Below are positions 7,645 to 16,329 of a stretch of DNA of 64,000 bases, piece after piece. Position 1 is the first letter of the stretch. The number at the start of each line of letters is the position of its first letter. The notes beneath the pieces were generated by a model. It worked only from the letters and a program-made list of their open reading frames with translations, was not told where the DNA came from and did not search any database. The stretch is from an uncultured Allobosea sp. (GTDB taxonomy: Bacteria; Pseudomonadota; Alphaproteobacteria; Rhizobiales; Beijerinckiaceae), in the NCBI RefSeq assembly GCF_945957345.1, contig NZ_CAMFKW010000001.1, positions 62,001 through 126,000 on the forward strand. The letters run 5' to 3'. The position numbers and the translations under genes are program-made.

Positions 7645-9174
7645 ATGAAGAAACTTCTTGCTCTCGTAGGCGTCGCGACCTCGCTCGCGCTTTCATCGGT
7701 CGCGCCGGGCCAGGCCCAGCAAGCCGGTGGCATCGTGAATGTCGCGGTGATCGGCGAACCGGCCTCGCTCGATCCGGGCATCAGCGCGACCGATCTCGTC
7801 GGCATGATCTCGCAGCATGTCTTCGAGACGCTGTTCACCTTCGACGGCAAGTGGAATGTCACGCCGCTGCTCGCCGAGACGATGCCGACGATCAGCGCAG
7901 ACGGCTCAGTCTACAAGATCGCGCTCCGCCAGGGCATCAGGTTTCATAACGGCCGCGAGATGACGGCCGAGGACGTCGTCGCCTCGCTGAAGCGCTGGAT
8001 GGAGGTCGCCTCGCGCGGCAAGCAGACGGCGATCTACGTCAAGTCGGTCGCCGCGACCGGCCCGAGCGAAGTCACCATCACGCTGAGCCAGCCCTATGCG
8101 CCGCTGCTCTCTCTGCTCGCCTTCAACAACTCCGCCGCCGCGATCATGCCGGCCGAGGTTCTGGCCACGCCGCTGAAGGAAGTCATCGGCACGGGCCCCT
8201 ACAAGCTCAAGGAACACAAGCCGGACCAGTATGTGCAGCTCGTCCGCTTCGACGGCTACAAGCCGCGCAGCGAGAAGGCGGATGGCTTCGGTGGCGCCCG
8301 TATCGCCAAGTTCGACGAGATCCGCTTCGTCCCGGTGCCAGACGCCAATACCCGCATCGAGGCCGCGATCGCCGGCCAGTACGATTATGTCGATTCCCTG
8401 CCGGTCGAGGCTTTCCCACGGCTGGAGAAGGGCAAGGACAAGCCTGCCCTGCTGAACAATTTCGGCTGGCCGATCTTCGTGATGAACAACAAGGAAGGCC
8501 CGCTCAAGAACGAGAAGATCCGCCGCGCGGTCCAGGCGGCTCTCAGCGAGACGGATATGCTCGCCGCCGGCTTCGGCGATCCGAAGTTCTATGCCGTCGA
8601 CGGCGCGATGTACCCGGAAGGCTATGCCTGGCGCAGCGATGTCGGCGTCAAGGGCCACTATGATCTCGGTGACGCCGAGAAAGCGGCGGCACTGCTCAAG
8701 GAGGCCGGCTACAAGGGCGAGCCGATCCGCATCCTGACCAGCCGCCAGTACGAGTTCCACTACAAGATGGCGCAGGTCGCGGCCGAATATCTGAAAGCCG
8801 CGGGCTTCACCGTCGATCTCCAGGTCAGCGACTGGGCGACCATGATCCAGCGCAACAAGAAGCCCGAGCTCTGGGAAGTCTTCATCACCCACAGCCCCTT
8901 CCTGCCGGAACCCGCGCTGAACTTCATCCTGTCGAAGACCGCCGGCGGCTGGTGGGATACGCCGGAGAAGGAAAGGGCGCTCGATGCCTTCAACAGCGCG
9001 ACCAGCCAGGACGCCCGCGTCAAGCACTGGGTCGAGTTGCAGAAGCTGATCTTCGAGCAGGCCCCGATCGTGAAGATCGGCAATTTCAGCGCGCTCTCGG
9101 CGGTCTCGCCGGGCCTCACGGGCTTCACCCCGTCGCCCTGGCCGGCGTTCTGGAACGTCGAGATCAAGCGCTAA
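7645..9174 (+). CDS. ABC transporter substrate-binding protein, oligopeptide/nickel type (SBP family 5)
   Basis: A 509-residue periplasmic binding protein. It has a Sec signal peptide (MKKLLALVGVATSLALSSVAPGQA, predicted cut after residue 24). The mature protein begins with the family 5 pattern 'GEPASLDPG...HVFETLFTFDG', followed by 'LRQGIRFHNGREMTAEDVVASLKR', the classic SBP_bac_5 signature. Members bind peptides, opines, glutathione, nickel or sugars for import. No permease or ATPase genes lie beside it, so the membrane components must be elsewhere or it acts with a shared transporter. A D-aminopeptidase-like hydrolase gene follows 67 bp downstream, which suggests peptide or D-amino-acid peptide substrates; this is inference. 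Confidence 0.9.
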   Translation: MKKLLALVGVATSLALSSVAPGQAQQAGGIVNVAVIGEPASLDPGISATDLVGMISQHVFETLFTFDGKWNVTPLLAETMPTISADGSVYKIALRQGIRFHNGREMTAEDVVASLKRWMEVASRGKQTAIYVKSVAATGPSEVTITLSQPYAPLLSLLAFNNSAAAIMPAEVLATPLKEVIGTGPYKLKEHKPDQYVQLVRFDGYKPRSEKADGFGGARIAKFDEIRFVPVPDANTRIEAAIAGQYDYVDSLPVEAFPRLEKGKDKPALLNNFGWPIFVMNNKEGPLKNEKIRRAVQAALSETDMLAAGFGDPKFYAVDGAMYPEGYAWRSDVGVKGHYDLGDAEKAAALLKEAGYKGEPIRILTSRQYEFHYKMAQVAAEYLKAAGFTVDLQVSDWATMIQRNKKPELWEVFITHSPFLPEPALNFILSKTAGGWWDTPEKERALDAFNSATSQDARVKHWVELQKLIFEQAPIVKIGNFSALSAVSPGLTGFTPSPWPAFWNVEIKR

Positions 9175-9241
9175 CCTCGAGCGCCGCGTTTCCACGGGAA
9201 GCGCGGCGCCTCCACGTAAGCCCCGAGCCTAAAAGCCTGCC

Positions 9242-10855
9242 ATGCCACGCGCCTCTCTCGCCCTCGATCCCGCCATCATCGCCGCCCGCATCGCCCCGCA
9301 TGTCGCGGCCTGGAACAGCGAAACCTCGCCGGGAATGATGATCGCCATCCTCTCGGGCGGCGAAGTCGTGCATGAAGCGGCCTATGGCATGGCCGATCTC
9401 GCCAACGGCATCCCGCTTTCCAGCCGCTCGGTGGTGCGCATCGCCTCGCAGAGCAAGCAGTTCACCACCTGGCTGCTGCTGGCGCTGGAGCGCGAGGGCC
9501 GCCTGTCCCTGCAGGACGGCGTCCGCACCCATCTGCCCTGGCTGCCCGATTACGGCCGGACGATCACCCTGCACCATCTCGCCTCGAACACCTCGGGCCT
9601 GCGCGACATCCTGGAGATGATGACGATCGGCGGCGTGCCGATCCTCGCGCCCTCCTCGCGCCAATACGCCTGCGACGTCGTCGGCCGACAGAGCGAGCTC
9701 AATTTCGAGCCGGGCTACGACCTGCTTTACAGCAACAGCAATTTCCTGCTGCTCTCGGAAATCCTGGAGAAGGTCTCGGGGCTCAGCTTCAACGACCTCC
9801 TGAAGGAGCGCATCACCGGCCCGCTCGGCATGCACGACACGGCCTTGATGCCGCGCGACGACGTGATCCTGCCGCGGCTCGCCGGACATCACCGCCGCGG
9901 ACCGGACGGCAACTGGCTGAAGGCCGCCTGGGGCATCGCCATCGGCGGCGAAGGCGGCATGGTCTCGACGCTCGCCGACATGATCATCTGGCAGCAGAAC
10001 CTGCGCCAGCCGAAGATCGGCGACACCCGGATGATCGCGCGCATGGAAGATGCCGGCGTGACGATCAACGGCGTCCCCTCGCCCTATGGCTACGGGCTGG
10101 TGCGCGACGATGGCGCACTCGGCGAGGCGGTCGGCCATGGCGGCTGGATCGCCGGCGCGCGCTCGGAATCGGTGCGCTTCAAGGAAGCCGATCTCGGCAT
10201 CGTCTTGCTCGCCAATCACGACGATTGCGCGCCCTATGTCCTCGCTCGTTCGATCGCACGCGACCTGCTGGGAGCCACCCGCGAAGGGCGGGAGCACGAA
10301 TTCGACCTTCCGGTCGGCACCTATCGCGATGAAGCCGGCGACGATGCCTTCCAGATCGAGCGGCGCCAAGGCCAGCCCTATCTGGTGATGAACATGGGAG
10401 GCGCGCCGCTCCTGCCCACTGGCGACGGAAGTTGGCAGCCGCAGGCCTCGATCCCGGCCTTCGCACTGAAGCCCGATACCGGCGGCACACTCTCGGCGAC
10501 GCGCTTCGGCCGGACCCGTCGCTTCGTTCCGATCGCGCCGACCGCGCCTCCAATCGACCGCTTCGCCAACAGACACTTCACGGCGCAATCCGGCGCTTTC
10601 CACGGCGAGACCCGCAAGGCCGGCTCGGAATTGCACCTCACGCTCTCATCGCCCGAGGGCAGCCAGTGCGTGAAGCTCGTCGCCCATGGCGATGATTTCT
10701 TCTTCGCCCACCCGGTCAGCACCGAGGTTCATGATCAGTGGCGCGTCTGCCCCTGGGTGCTGCCCTGGCTGTTCACGGTCCGCATCACGGCCGACAGCCT
10801 GATCATCAACAGCGACCGCACCAAGCGGCTCGTGCTGAGCGAAATGTCTCGGTAG
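9242..10855 (+). CDS. Serine hydrolase of the beta-lactamase / D-aminopeptidase family
   Basis: A 537-residue serine hydrolase with the three class C beta-lactamase-fold motifs: S69-x-x-K72 (SQSK), Y163-S164-N165 (YSNSN) and H299-G300-G301. The C-terminal ~190 residues form beta-rich extra domains, as in DAP-type D-aminopeptidases and the lipocalin-like domain of similar esterases. The length also fits DAP (about 520). No signal peptide is evident, so it is probably cytoplasmic. Its position right after the oligopeptide-type binding protein suggests hydrolysis of the imported peptide or amide. An esterase or D-amino-acid amidase role is equally consistent. Confidence 0.85.
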   Translation: MPRASLALDPAIIAARIAPHVAAWNSETSPGMMIAILSGGEVVHEAAYGMADLANGIPLSSRSVVRIASQSKQFTTWLLLALEREGRLSLQDGVRTHLPWLPDYGRTITLHHLASNTSGLRDILEMMTIGGVPILAPSSRQYACDVVGRQSELNFEPGYDLLYSNSNFLLLSEILEKVSGLSFNDLLKERITGPLGMHDTALMPRDDVILPRLAGHHRRGPDGNWLKAAWGIAIGGEGGMVSTLADMIIWQQNLRQPKIGDTRMIARMEDAGVTINGVPSPYGYGLVRDDGALGEAVGHGGWIAGARSESVRFKEADLGIVLLANHDDCAPYVLARSIARDLLGATREGREHEFDLPVGTYRDEAGDDAFQIERRQGQPYLVMNMGGAPLLPTGDGSWQPQASIPAFALKPDTGGTLSATRFGRTRRFVPIAPTAPPIDRFANRHFTAQSGAFHGETRKAGSELHLTLSSPEGSQCVKLVAHGDDFFFAHPVSTEVHDQWRVCPWVLPWLFTVRITADSLIINSDRTKRLVLSEMSR

Positions 10856-10887
10856 GCCCTCGCACGCTTCGCGAGGAACTCCACCCT

Positions 10888-10930
10888 TGTCATTGCGGGG
10901 CTTCGCGCAGCGAAGAACCCGGAATGACAA
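10888..10930. repeat. REP-like imperfect palindrome
   Basis: An inverted repeat lies between the hydrolase and the next transporter operon: arms TTGTCATTGCGGGGCTTCGC and GCGAAGAACCCGGAATGACAA with almost no loop. The GTCATTCCGGG / GTCATTGCGGG ends are typical of the short intergenic palindromes dispersed in Hyphomicrobiales genomes. It may also act as a transcription end for the upstream gene. No other feature is seen in the 249 bp spacer 10856-11104. Confidence 0.6.
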
Positions 10931-11104
10931 AGCGAGCGTTTGGAAACAGAGTGCTCGCCGCAGATCCCACCTTCTTCGAACACACTCATAACTTTCCGGA
11001 ATGAAGTTCGGATTCCTTTGAATTTGCAATGAAGGTCCGCACCCTGGAGTCTCCCATCATCGAGGCTGCGCAGAACAGCCTGCACGAGGATCGGGAGCAA
11101 TCAG

Positions 11105-12133
11105 ATGAAGCCATGGGTGTTCGCACTGTCGATGCTGGCGGCCGGCACCGGCCCGAGCGCGGCCGAGGTCATTCACGCGACCTGGGGCGGCGGCGGCGCT
11201 GCCGTGCTGCGTGACTATTTCCAGGTTCAGTTCACCCAGAAGACCGGGATTCCCGCCCGCATGGCAGAGGTGCCCAACACGGCCGGCGCCGTCCGCTCTC
11301 CATCCGCCTCGCAGTACAATGTCGTCGAGGTCACCTACTTCGAGGCGATCGGCCTGGCGAAGTCGAACCTGCTCGAAGCCTTCGATGACAAGGAGATCCC
11401 CGCGATCGCCAACCTGCCGAAGGAGCTGGTGGTCCGGAACAAGGACGGCAAGATCGTCGGCCTCGCCACCCATTTCGGCTATTACGGCATCGCCTTCAAC
11501 AACACGCTAGCCAAGGCCTCGGACTTCAAGTCCTGGAACGACCTCACCGACGCCCGCTGGAAAGGCAAGCTCGCGGTGACGCGCCCGGTCTACGCGACCT
11601 CCTACGACCTCACCATCCTCGCCCATGCCAATGGCGGCAGCGCCGCCAAGATCGAGCCCGGCATCGAGCCGCTCAAGGCCATCTTCGCCAATTCGCTGAC
11701 GACCTATACCTCGCTCGCCCATATGAACACGCTGCTGACGCGGGGCGAGGTCACGGCCGCGCCGTTCTACTCGACACGCGTCTGGAGCCTGCGCCGCGAC
11801 GGCCAGAAGACCATCGAGATGGCGATCCCCAAGGAGGGTGCGCTGATGCTGCCCTATGTCGTCGTGGTACCGAAGGGCTCCGCCGAACGGGCGCAGACCA
11901 TCACCTATCTGAATGAGCTCCTGGACGCTGCCGCGCAGACCCGGATTTCAGGCCAGAACGGCTCGATCCCGACCAACAACAAGGCCGTGCTGCCGCCGGA
12001 ATACGAGCAGGATCTCGGCATGACCCGCGAGGCGCTGATGAAGAAGATGTATATTCCGGATTGGAATGTCATCGTCAGCGACTACGAGGATCGGCTCAAC
12101 CGGATCGAGCAGATCGCCGCCGGCAAGCGCTAG
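11105..12133 (+). CDS. ABC transporter substrate-binding protein, spermidine/putrescine type
   Basis: A 342-residue periplasmic protein with a signal peptide (MKPWVFALSMLAAGTGPSAA, cut after residue 20). It begins 'EVIHATWGGGGAAVLRDYF', the PotD/AfuA-like pattern of family 1 binding proteins for polyamines, and contains 'FGYYGIAFNN' and the late 'NNKAVLPPEYEQDLG' stretch common in this family. It is the first gene of a transporter set continuing with ATPase and two permeases. A 191 bp gap holding a strong palindrome separates it from the ATPase, so the binding protein may be made in excess. The ligand is likely a cationic amine or similar compound, but is not provable here. Confidence 0.9.
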   Translation: MKPWVFALSMLAAGTGPSAAEVIHATWGGGGAAVLRDYFQVQFTQKTGIPARMAEVPNTAGAVRSPSASQYNVVEVTYFEAIGLAKSNLLEAFDDKEIPAIANLPKELVVRNKDGKIVGLATHFGYYGIAFNNTLAKASDFKSWNDLTDARWKGKLAVTRPVYATSYDLTILAHANGGSAAKIEPGIEPLKAIFANSLTTYTSLAHMNTLLTRGEVTAAPFYSTRVWSLRRDGQKTIEMAIPKEGALMLPYVVVVPKGSAERAQTITYLNELLDAAAQTRISGQNGSIPTNNKAVLPPEYEQDLGMTREALMKKMYIPDWNVIVSDYEDRLNRIEQIAAGKR

Positions 12134-12151
12134 AGCAGCTTGCCGCCAAGC

Positions 12152-12240
12152 CGTCATTGCGAGGAGCGGAGCGACGAAGCAATCCAGGGGCGGCAGAGCT
12201 CTACGTTCCCCTGGATTGCTTCGCTACGCTCGCAATGACG
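12152..12240. repeat. Long REP-like inverted repeat between binding-protein and ATPase genes
   Basis: The left arm is 12152-12190 (CGTCATTGCGAGGAGCGGAG then CGACGAAGCAATCCAGGGG) and the right arm is 12208-12240 (CCCCTGGATTGCTTCGC then TACGCTCGCAATGACG). The 17-nt loop is 12191-12207. The arms match except for about 6 extra bases in the left one. The stem is long enough to protect the 3' end of the binding-protein mRNA or to attenuate transcription into the ATPase gene. The sequence style matches dispersed intergenic repeats rather than a factor-independent terminator, as it has no T-tract. Confidence 0.75.
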
Positions 12241-12324
12241 GGTTCTTCATTACCGGCGCCGGTGCTCGTTTCACGATCCGCCGAACACCTCCTCACCCAC
12301 TCGCTTACCCAGCGGATTCGATCG

Positions 12325-13509
12325 ATGTCCCCTGCCCAGCCTGAAGCCCTTGCGCAGGCCGCGCCCTCCCGCGCGGCCCGCGGTTCCATCCATGTCGCCG
12401 GCGTCGCCAAGGCCTATGGCGCGACGACGGTGCTCTCCGGCCTCGATCTCGCGGTCGAAGCCGGAACCTTCGTCACCCTGCTCGGCCCTTCCGGCTGCGG
12501 CAAGACAACCTTGCTGCGCCTGATCGCCGGCTTCATCCAGCCCAGCGCCGGCAAGATCGCGATCGACGGCCGCGACATGGCCGGCCTGCCACCGCAGCGC
12601 CGACCGATCGGCATGGTCTTCCAGAACCTCGCGCTCTTCCCGCATTTCTCGGTCGAGGAGAACGTTGCCTACGGCCTGCGCCTGCGCAACGTGCCGGAGG
12701 CGGAATTGCGCCGGAAGGTCGGCACCTTCCTCGATCTCGTCGGGCTCGGCCATCTCGGCAGCCGCCGCATTTCGCAGCTCTCCGGCGGCCAGAAGCAGCG
12801 CGTGGCGCTGGCGCGGTCGCTGGTGCTCGAACCCTCGATCCTGCTGCTCGACGAGCCGCTCTCGGCGCTCGACCTGCAGCTCCGCAAGCAGCTGCAGGCC
12901 GCCCTCAAGGAAATACAGCGCCAGCTCGGCACCACCTTCGTCTTCGTCACCCACGACCAGGAAGAAGCGACCTTGATGTCGGATCGCATCGTGGTGATGA
13001 GCGCAGGCGCAATCCAGCAATACGACACGCCGCCCGCGATCTATTCACAGCCCGCCAATCTCTTCGTCGCCAAATTCGTGGGCGAGCTGAATGAGATACC
13101 CGGCCGCATCGCCGCAGTGACGTCCGAGACGGTAGAGATCGACGGCCCGGGCGGCCGCCACGCGCTGCCGATGAGCGGCATCCGCGGCTTCTCGCCAGTC
13201 CCCGGCACCTCCTGCGTGATCGGCCTGCGCCCCGAACGGATCACGATCCTGCCGCCGAATGCCGATGCCGATGCCGGTGGGCGCATCGCCCTACCCGGCA
13301 CCGTCATCGAGCGCATCGCGCTCGGCTCGGTCCTGCGCTTCGTCCTGCGCTGCGGCGAGCAGCGGCTCGTCGCGGTGCGATTGGCCAGCGACGGTGCAGC
13401 CCTGCCGGAAGCCGGCTCGCCCTGCCGCATCGCCTTCGATCCCGCCGATGCCCAGGTCTTCGAGCCACTCGCAGCGCCCGCCGCTGCGAGCTTCGGAGAG
13501 AAGCCATGA
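12325..13509 (+). CDS. ABC transporter ATP-binding protein, PotA type
   Basis: A 394-residue ATPase. Walker A is GPSGCGKTT, the Q-loop lies in 'MVFQNLALFPHF', the signature is LSGGQKQR, and Walker B is ILLLDEPLSALD followed by the H-loop 'FVTHDQEEA'. The C-terminal ~120 residues form a TOBE domain ('IGLRPERITIL'), as in PotA/FbpC-type importers. The first ~20 residues are a variable extension. The start at 12325 is the last in-frame ATG before the conserved 'IHVAGVAKAYG'. Its 3' end overlaps the first permease by 4 bp (ATGA). It energises the polyamine-type importer encoded by the neighbouring genes. Confidence 0.94.
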   Translation: MSPAQPEALAQAAPSRAARGSIHVAGVAKAYGATTVLSGLDLAVEAGTFVTLLGPSGCGKTTLLRLIAGFIQPSAGKIAIDGRDMAGLPPQRRPIGMVFQNLALFPHFSVEENVAYGLRLRNVPEAELRRKVGTFLDLVGLGHLGSRRISQLSGGQKQRVALARSLVLEPSILLLDEPLSALDLQLRKQLQAALKEIQRQLGTTFVFVTHDQEEATLMSDRIVVMSAGAIQQYDTPPAIYSQPANLFVAKFVGELNEIPGRIAAVTSETVEIDGPGGRHALPMSGIRGFSPVPGTSCVIGLRPERITILPPNADADAGGRIALPGTVIERIALGSVLRFVLRCGEQRLVAVRLASDGAALPEAGSPCRIAFDPADAQVFEPLAAPAAASFGEKP

Positions 13510-14342
13510 CGGAAACGCAGCCTGCCTCGCCGGCCAAGGCGCTGCTGCTCCTGCCGGTCCTCGCCCTGCTCGGCCTGTTCTTCGTCTCGGTCTTCCAGCT
13601 CTTCTCGAACGGCTTCGCCGATGCCGATGGCTGGTCGCTGCGCTATTTCCGGCAGATCGTGAACCGCAGCGACTATCAGGTCATCTTCGCTCGGACGATC
13701 CTGTCATCGCTGACGGTCGCCCTCCTCTCGGTCGCGCTGTCCTATCCGATCGCGCTCCTGCTCTGGCGGCTCGAACGCTGGCGCAACACGCTCCTGATCG
13801 TGGTCCTCGTGCCATGGCTGGTCAGCCTCGTCGTGCGCACCTATGGCTGGCTCGTGCTGCTCGGCCCCAAGGGCGTGATCAACGGCATGCTGGCCTGGAC
13901 CGGGATCATCGAGCAGCCATTGGCGCTGATGTTCAACGATCTCGGCATCGTCATCGGGCTGACCCATGTGCTGATCCCCTTCGCGGTGATCTCGATCCTG
14001 TCCTCGCTGCTGGCGATCGAGAGCAATCTGGAGGAGGCCTCCGGCGTGCTCGGCGCGAGCCCCTTCCAGACCTTCCGGCGCATCGTACTGCCGCTGTCGC
14101 TGCCGGGCGCCTTCACGGCGCTGATCGTGATCTTCCTCGCGAGCATCGGCGCGATCGTCACGCCGATCGTGCTCGGCGGCATGTCGCATCAGTTCGTGGG
14201 CTCGCAGATTTACCAAGAGGTCATGTACACCTTCAATCTGAACAAGGCCGCCGCCTGGTCGATCTGTCTGCTCGCCATCAGCTTCCTGTCGCTGCTCCTG
14301 CTGAAAGCCATCGAGCGCCGGCTGATCGGGACCATGGAGTGA
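13506..14342 (+). CDS. ABC transporter permease, PotB type
   Basis: A 278-residue inner-membrane permease with six predicted helices. The EAA loop reads 'EASGVLGASPFQTFRRIVLPLSLPG', the site that docks with the ATPase, and 'IPFAVISILSSLLAIESNLEEAS' is typical of PotB-like subunits. It overlaps the ATPase gene by 4 bp and ends 5 bp before the second permease, so all are one transcription unit. Confidence 0.93.
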   Translation: MTETQPASPAKALLLLPVLALLGLFFVSVFQLFSNGFADADGWSLRYFRQIVNRSDYQVIFARTILSSLTVALLSVALSYPIALLLWRLERWRNTLLIVVLVPWLVSLVVRTYGWLVLLGPKGVINGMLAWTGIIEQPLALMFNDLGIVIGLTHVLIPFAVISILSSLLAIESNLEEASGVLGASPFQTFRRIVLPLSLPGAFTALIVIFLASIGAIVTPIVLGGMSHQFVGSQIYQEVMYTFNLNKAAAWSICLLAISFLSLLLLKAIERRLIGTME

Positions 14343-14347
14343 GCGCG

Positions 14348-15145
14348 ATGACGGCAAATCCCAAAATCTCGACCTGGGCCGGCATCCTGCTGCTGATCTC
14401 GCTGCCGGCGCCGATCCTGATCATCATCGGCGCCTCCTTCAGCGACACCAGCTATATCCAATTCCCGCCGGAGGGCCTGAGCCTGCGCTGGTATCGTGAT
14501 GCGCTGTTCGATCCGCGCTGGCCGCGTGCCTTCGCCATCAGCGTCTGCATCGCGGCGGTAACGGCGGTGATCGTCACCATCGTCAATTTCATGGCGGCCT
14601 ATTACACGCAGCGCCATGCACCGAAGCTCGCGACCTGGCTGGAACTGGCGATCTTCTCGCCATTGTTCTTCCCGCACGCCGCGATGGGCGTCGCCATGGT
14701 CGCGCTCGTCGCCCAGTTCGGTTTGATCGGCACGGCGCCGGGCATCGTGCTCGCCCATCTCATCGTGACGCTGCCCTTCTCCTACCGCCCGATCCATATC
14801 GCCTTGCGCAGCCTCGACCCCGATCTCGTCCGCGCCGCCAATGTGATGGGCGCGAGCGAATGGCGCGCGCTCAAGGACATCGTCATCCCGATGTGCCGAT
14901 CGGGCATCCTGACCTCGCTGCTCTTCGCCGGCATCATCTCCTTCGACGAGGTTACGGTGACCATGTTCCTGATCGGACCGAACATCTCGACCCTGCCGGT
15001 GCAGATCTTCTCCTTCGTCCAGGATTCGGCGACGCCGGTGCTGGCGGCGATCTCAACGATCAGCGTGCTGATTACCTTCCTCGCGGTGATCATCCTCGAT
15101 CGCGTCGCTGGCCTCACCTTCTTCGTCCGCCACGACGGCGCCTGA
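14348..15145 (+). CDS. ABC transporter permease, PotC type
   Basis: A 265-residue permease with the PotC-like start ('ILLLISLPAPILIIIGASFSDTSYIQFPPEGLSLRWY' region, residues about 11-47) and EAA loop 'RAANVMGASEWRALKDIVIPM'. The ATG at 14348 has a GGAG 8 bp upstream; a GTG at 14339 overlapping the preceding stop is an alternative. Together with PotA-like and PotB-like proteins and the 11105 binding protein it forms a complete importer. Its last ~93 bp overlap the 3' end of the convergent LysR gene, unusual for such well-conserved genes. Confidence 0.92.
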   Translation: MTANPKISTWAGILLLISLPAPILIIIGASFSDTSYIQFPPEGLSLRWYRDALFDPRWPRAFAISVCIAAVTAVIVTIVNFMAAYYTQRHAPKLATWLELAIFSPLFFPHAAMGVAMVALVAQFGLIGTAPGIVLAHLIVTLPFSYRPIHIALRSLDPDLVRAANVMGASEWRALKDIVIPMCRSGILTSLLFAGIISFDEVTVTMFLIGPNISTLPVQIFSFVQDSATPVLAAISTISVLITFLAVIILDRVAGLTFFVRHDGA

Positions 15146-16105
15146 ACCCGCGCCGTCGCGCGTGCGCCGCTGCGGCAACCGCACGGTCAGGCTCTCGGCC
15201 GCGCGCGGATCGTCGCCATTGGCGAGCGCGGCAATTCGGCCCTTGAGCTCGGCGAGGAAGGACTTCGTCAGCGGCGAGACCGGCCGGTTGCGCGAGACGA
15301 TGGCGTTGAAGGTGAAGGCGATGGTCGGCTCGAAGCGCCGCGCCACCAGATCCGGCCAGAAACCCTGATGCACGGTCATCGGCTCGACGATGGCGATGCC
15401 GAAGCCCCGCGAAACGAGCGCATTGGCCTCGACTGAGGAGAACACCTCCGCCCGCATCTTGCGCGAGATGCGCTGCTGTTCGAACACCGCGTCGGTCAGG
15501 TGCCGCATCCGGCTATTGCGGGTAAACGAGATGAACTCCGCCCCCTCCAGATCGCGCGGCACGATCACCTCGCGCGATGCCAGCGGGTGGTCCCGCCGCA
15601 TCACACAGACCGCATCGGCATGAAAGAGCGGCTCGGTCAGCAGGTCCGGGTGATGGAAATGGCTGACCGAGAAGCCTATATCGACATTCTGCCCGAGCAC
15701 GTCGCTGCCGACGACGCTGGAGACGTCGAGCGTCACCGAGATCGCCGGATTGGCCTCGGCGAAGGCGACGAGCGCATCCGCCACCAGCGTATGGCCGATC
15801 GAGGCCGCCGAGACGATCCTGAGCTCGCCTGAACGCAGGTCGCGCAAATCCCTGGCAAAGCGCTCGACATCGCTGAGCGAGGCAAAGAGCCGCCGCACCT
15901 CCTTGTAGAGCAGTTGCGCCTGATGCGTCGGGATCAGGCGCTTGCGCTTGCGCTCGAACAGGGTGAGCGCGAGGTCGATTTCGAGCCCCGCCAGGATCTT
16001 GCTCATCGCCGGCTGAGACAGCCGCATCCGCTCGGCTGCGGCCGTGACGCTGCCGGTCTCCATGAACTGGATATAAGCCTCGAGTTGTCGATGGGTGATC
16101 CGCAT
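15053..16105 (-). CDS. LysR family transcriptional regulator
   Basis: A 350-residue regulator. The N-terminal winged helix-turn-helix is 'HRQLEAYIQFMETGSVTAAAERMRLSQPAMSKILAGLE', followed by the periplasmic-binding-like effector domain (about residues 90-300). The start is placed at MRITHRQ (16105) because LysR proteins begin shortly before the HTH; the frame is open 13 codons further upstream. The last ~40 residues, past 'ALANGDDPRAAES', are charged, probably unstructured and partly read antisense to the permease gene. It is divergent from the ligase/amidase operon, which it probably controls with a small coinducer; control of the transporter is possible too. Confidence 0.9.
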   Translation of the reverse strand: MRITHRQLEAYIQFMETGSVTAAAERMRLSQPAMSKILAGLEIDLALTLFERKRKRLIPTHQAQLLYKEVRRLFASLSDVERFARDLRDLRSGELRIVSAASIGHTLVADALVAFAEANPAISVTLDVSSVVGSDVLGQNVDIGFSVSHFHHPDLLTEPLFHADAVCVMRRDHPLASREVIVPRDLEGAEFISFTRNSRMRHLTDAVFEQQRISRKMRAEVFSSVEANALVSRGFGIAIVEPMTVHQGFWPDLVARRFEPTIAFTFNAIVSRNRPVSPLTKSFLAELKGRIAALANGDDPRAAESLTVRLPQRRTRDGAGSGAVVADEEGEASDAIEDDHREEGNQHADR

Positions 16106-16329
16106 GCAAGGCTCCGCCACTGGCTTCGGATCGAATATAACCAACAGGCATGATTTCTAGTCAAAAAGAAATTTGCGGCGCCCTGCCGGCAGCGGAATAG
16201 TGCGAGCCGGGCCAGACGGAAAACTGGAAAACGCGCCAGAGACCGGCACAGCCTCGCAATCCCGCCACGCTCTCAACCGCGTACGAGCACAGACGGAAAA
16301 CATAACTTCCTGACCTGTTCGACGCGAAC
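16106..16329. promoter_or_regulatory. LysR / acyl-CoA ligase divergent control region
   Basis: A 224 bp spacer between divergent genes. It holds an inverted repeat ATTTCT-N8-AGAAAT at 16153-16172, AT-rich against its surroundings and close to the LysR start, as expected for an autoregulatory LysR site. No further features are seen. Confidence 0.4.
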
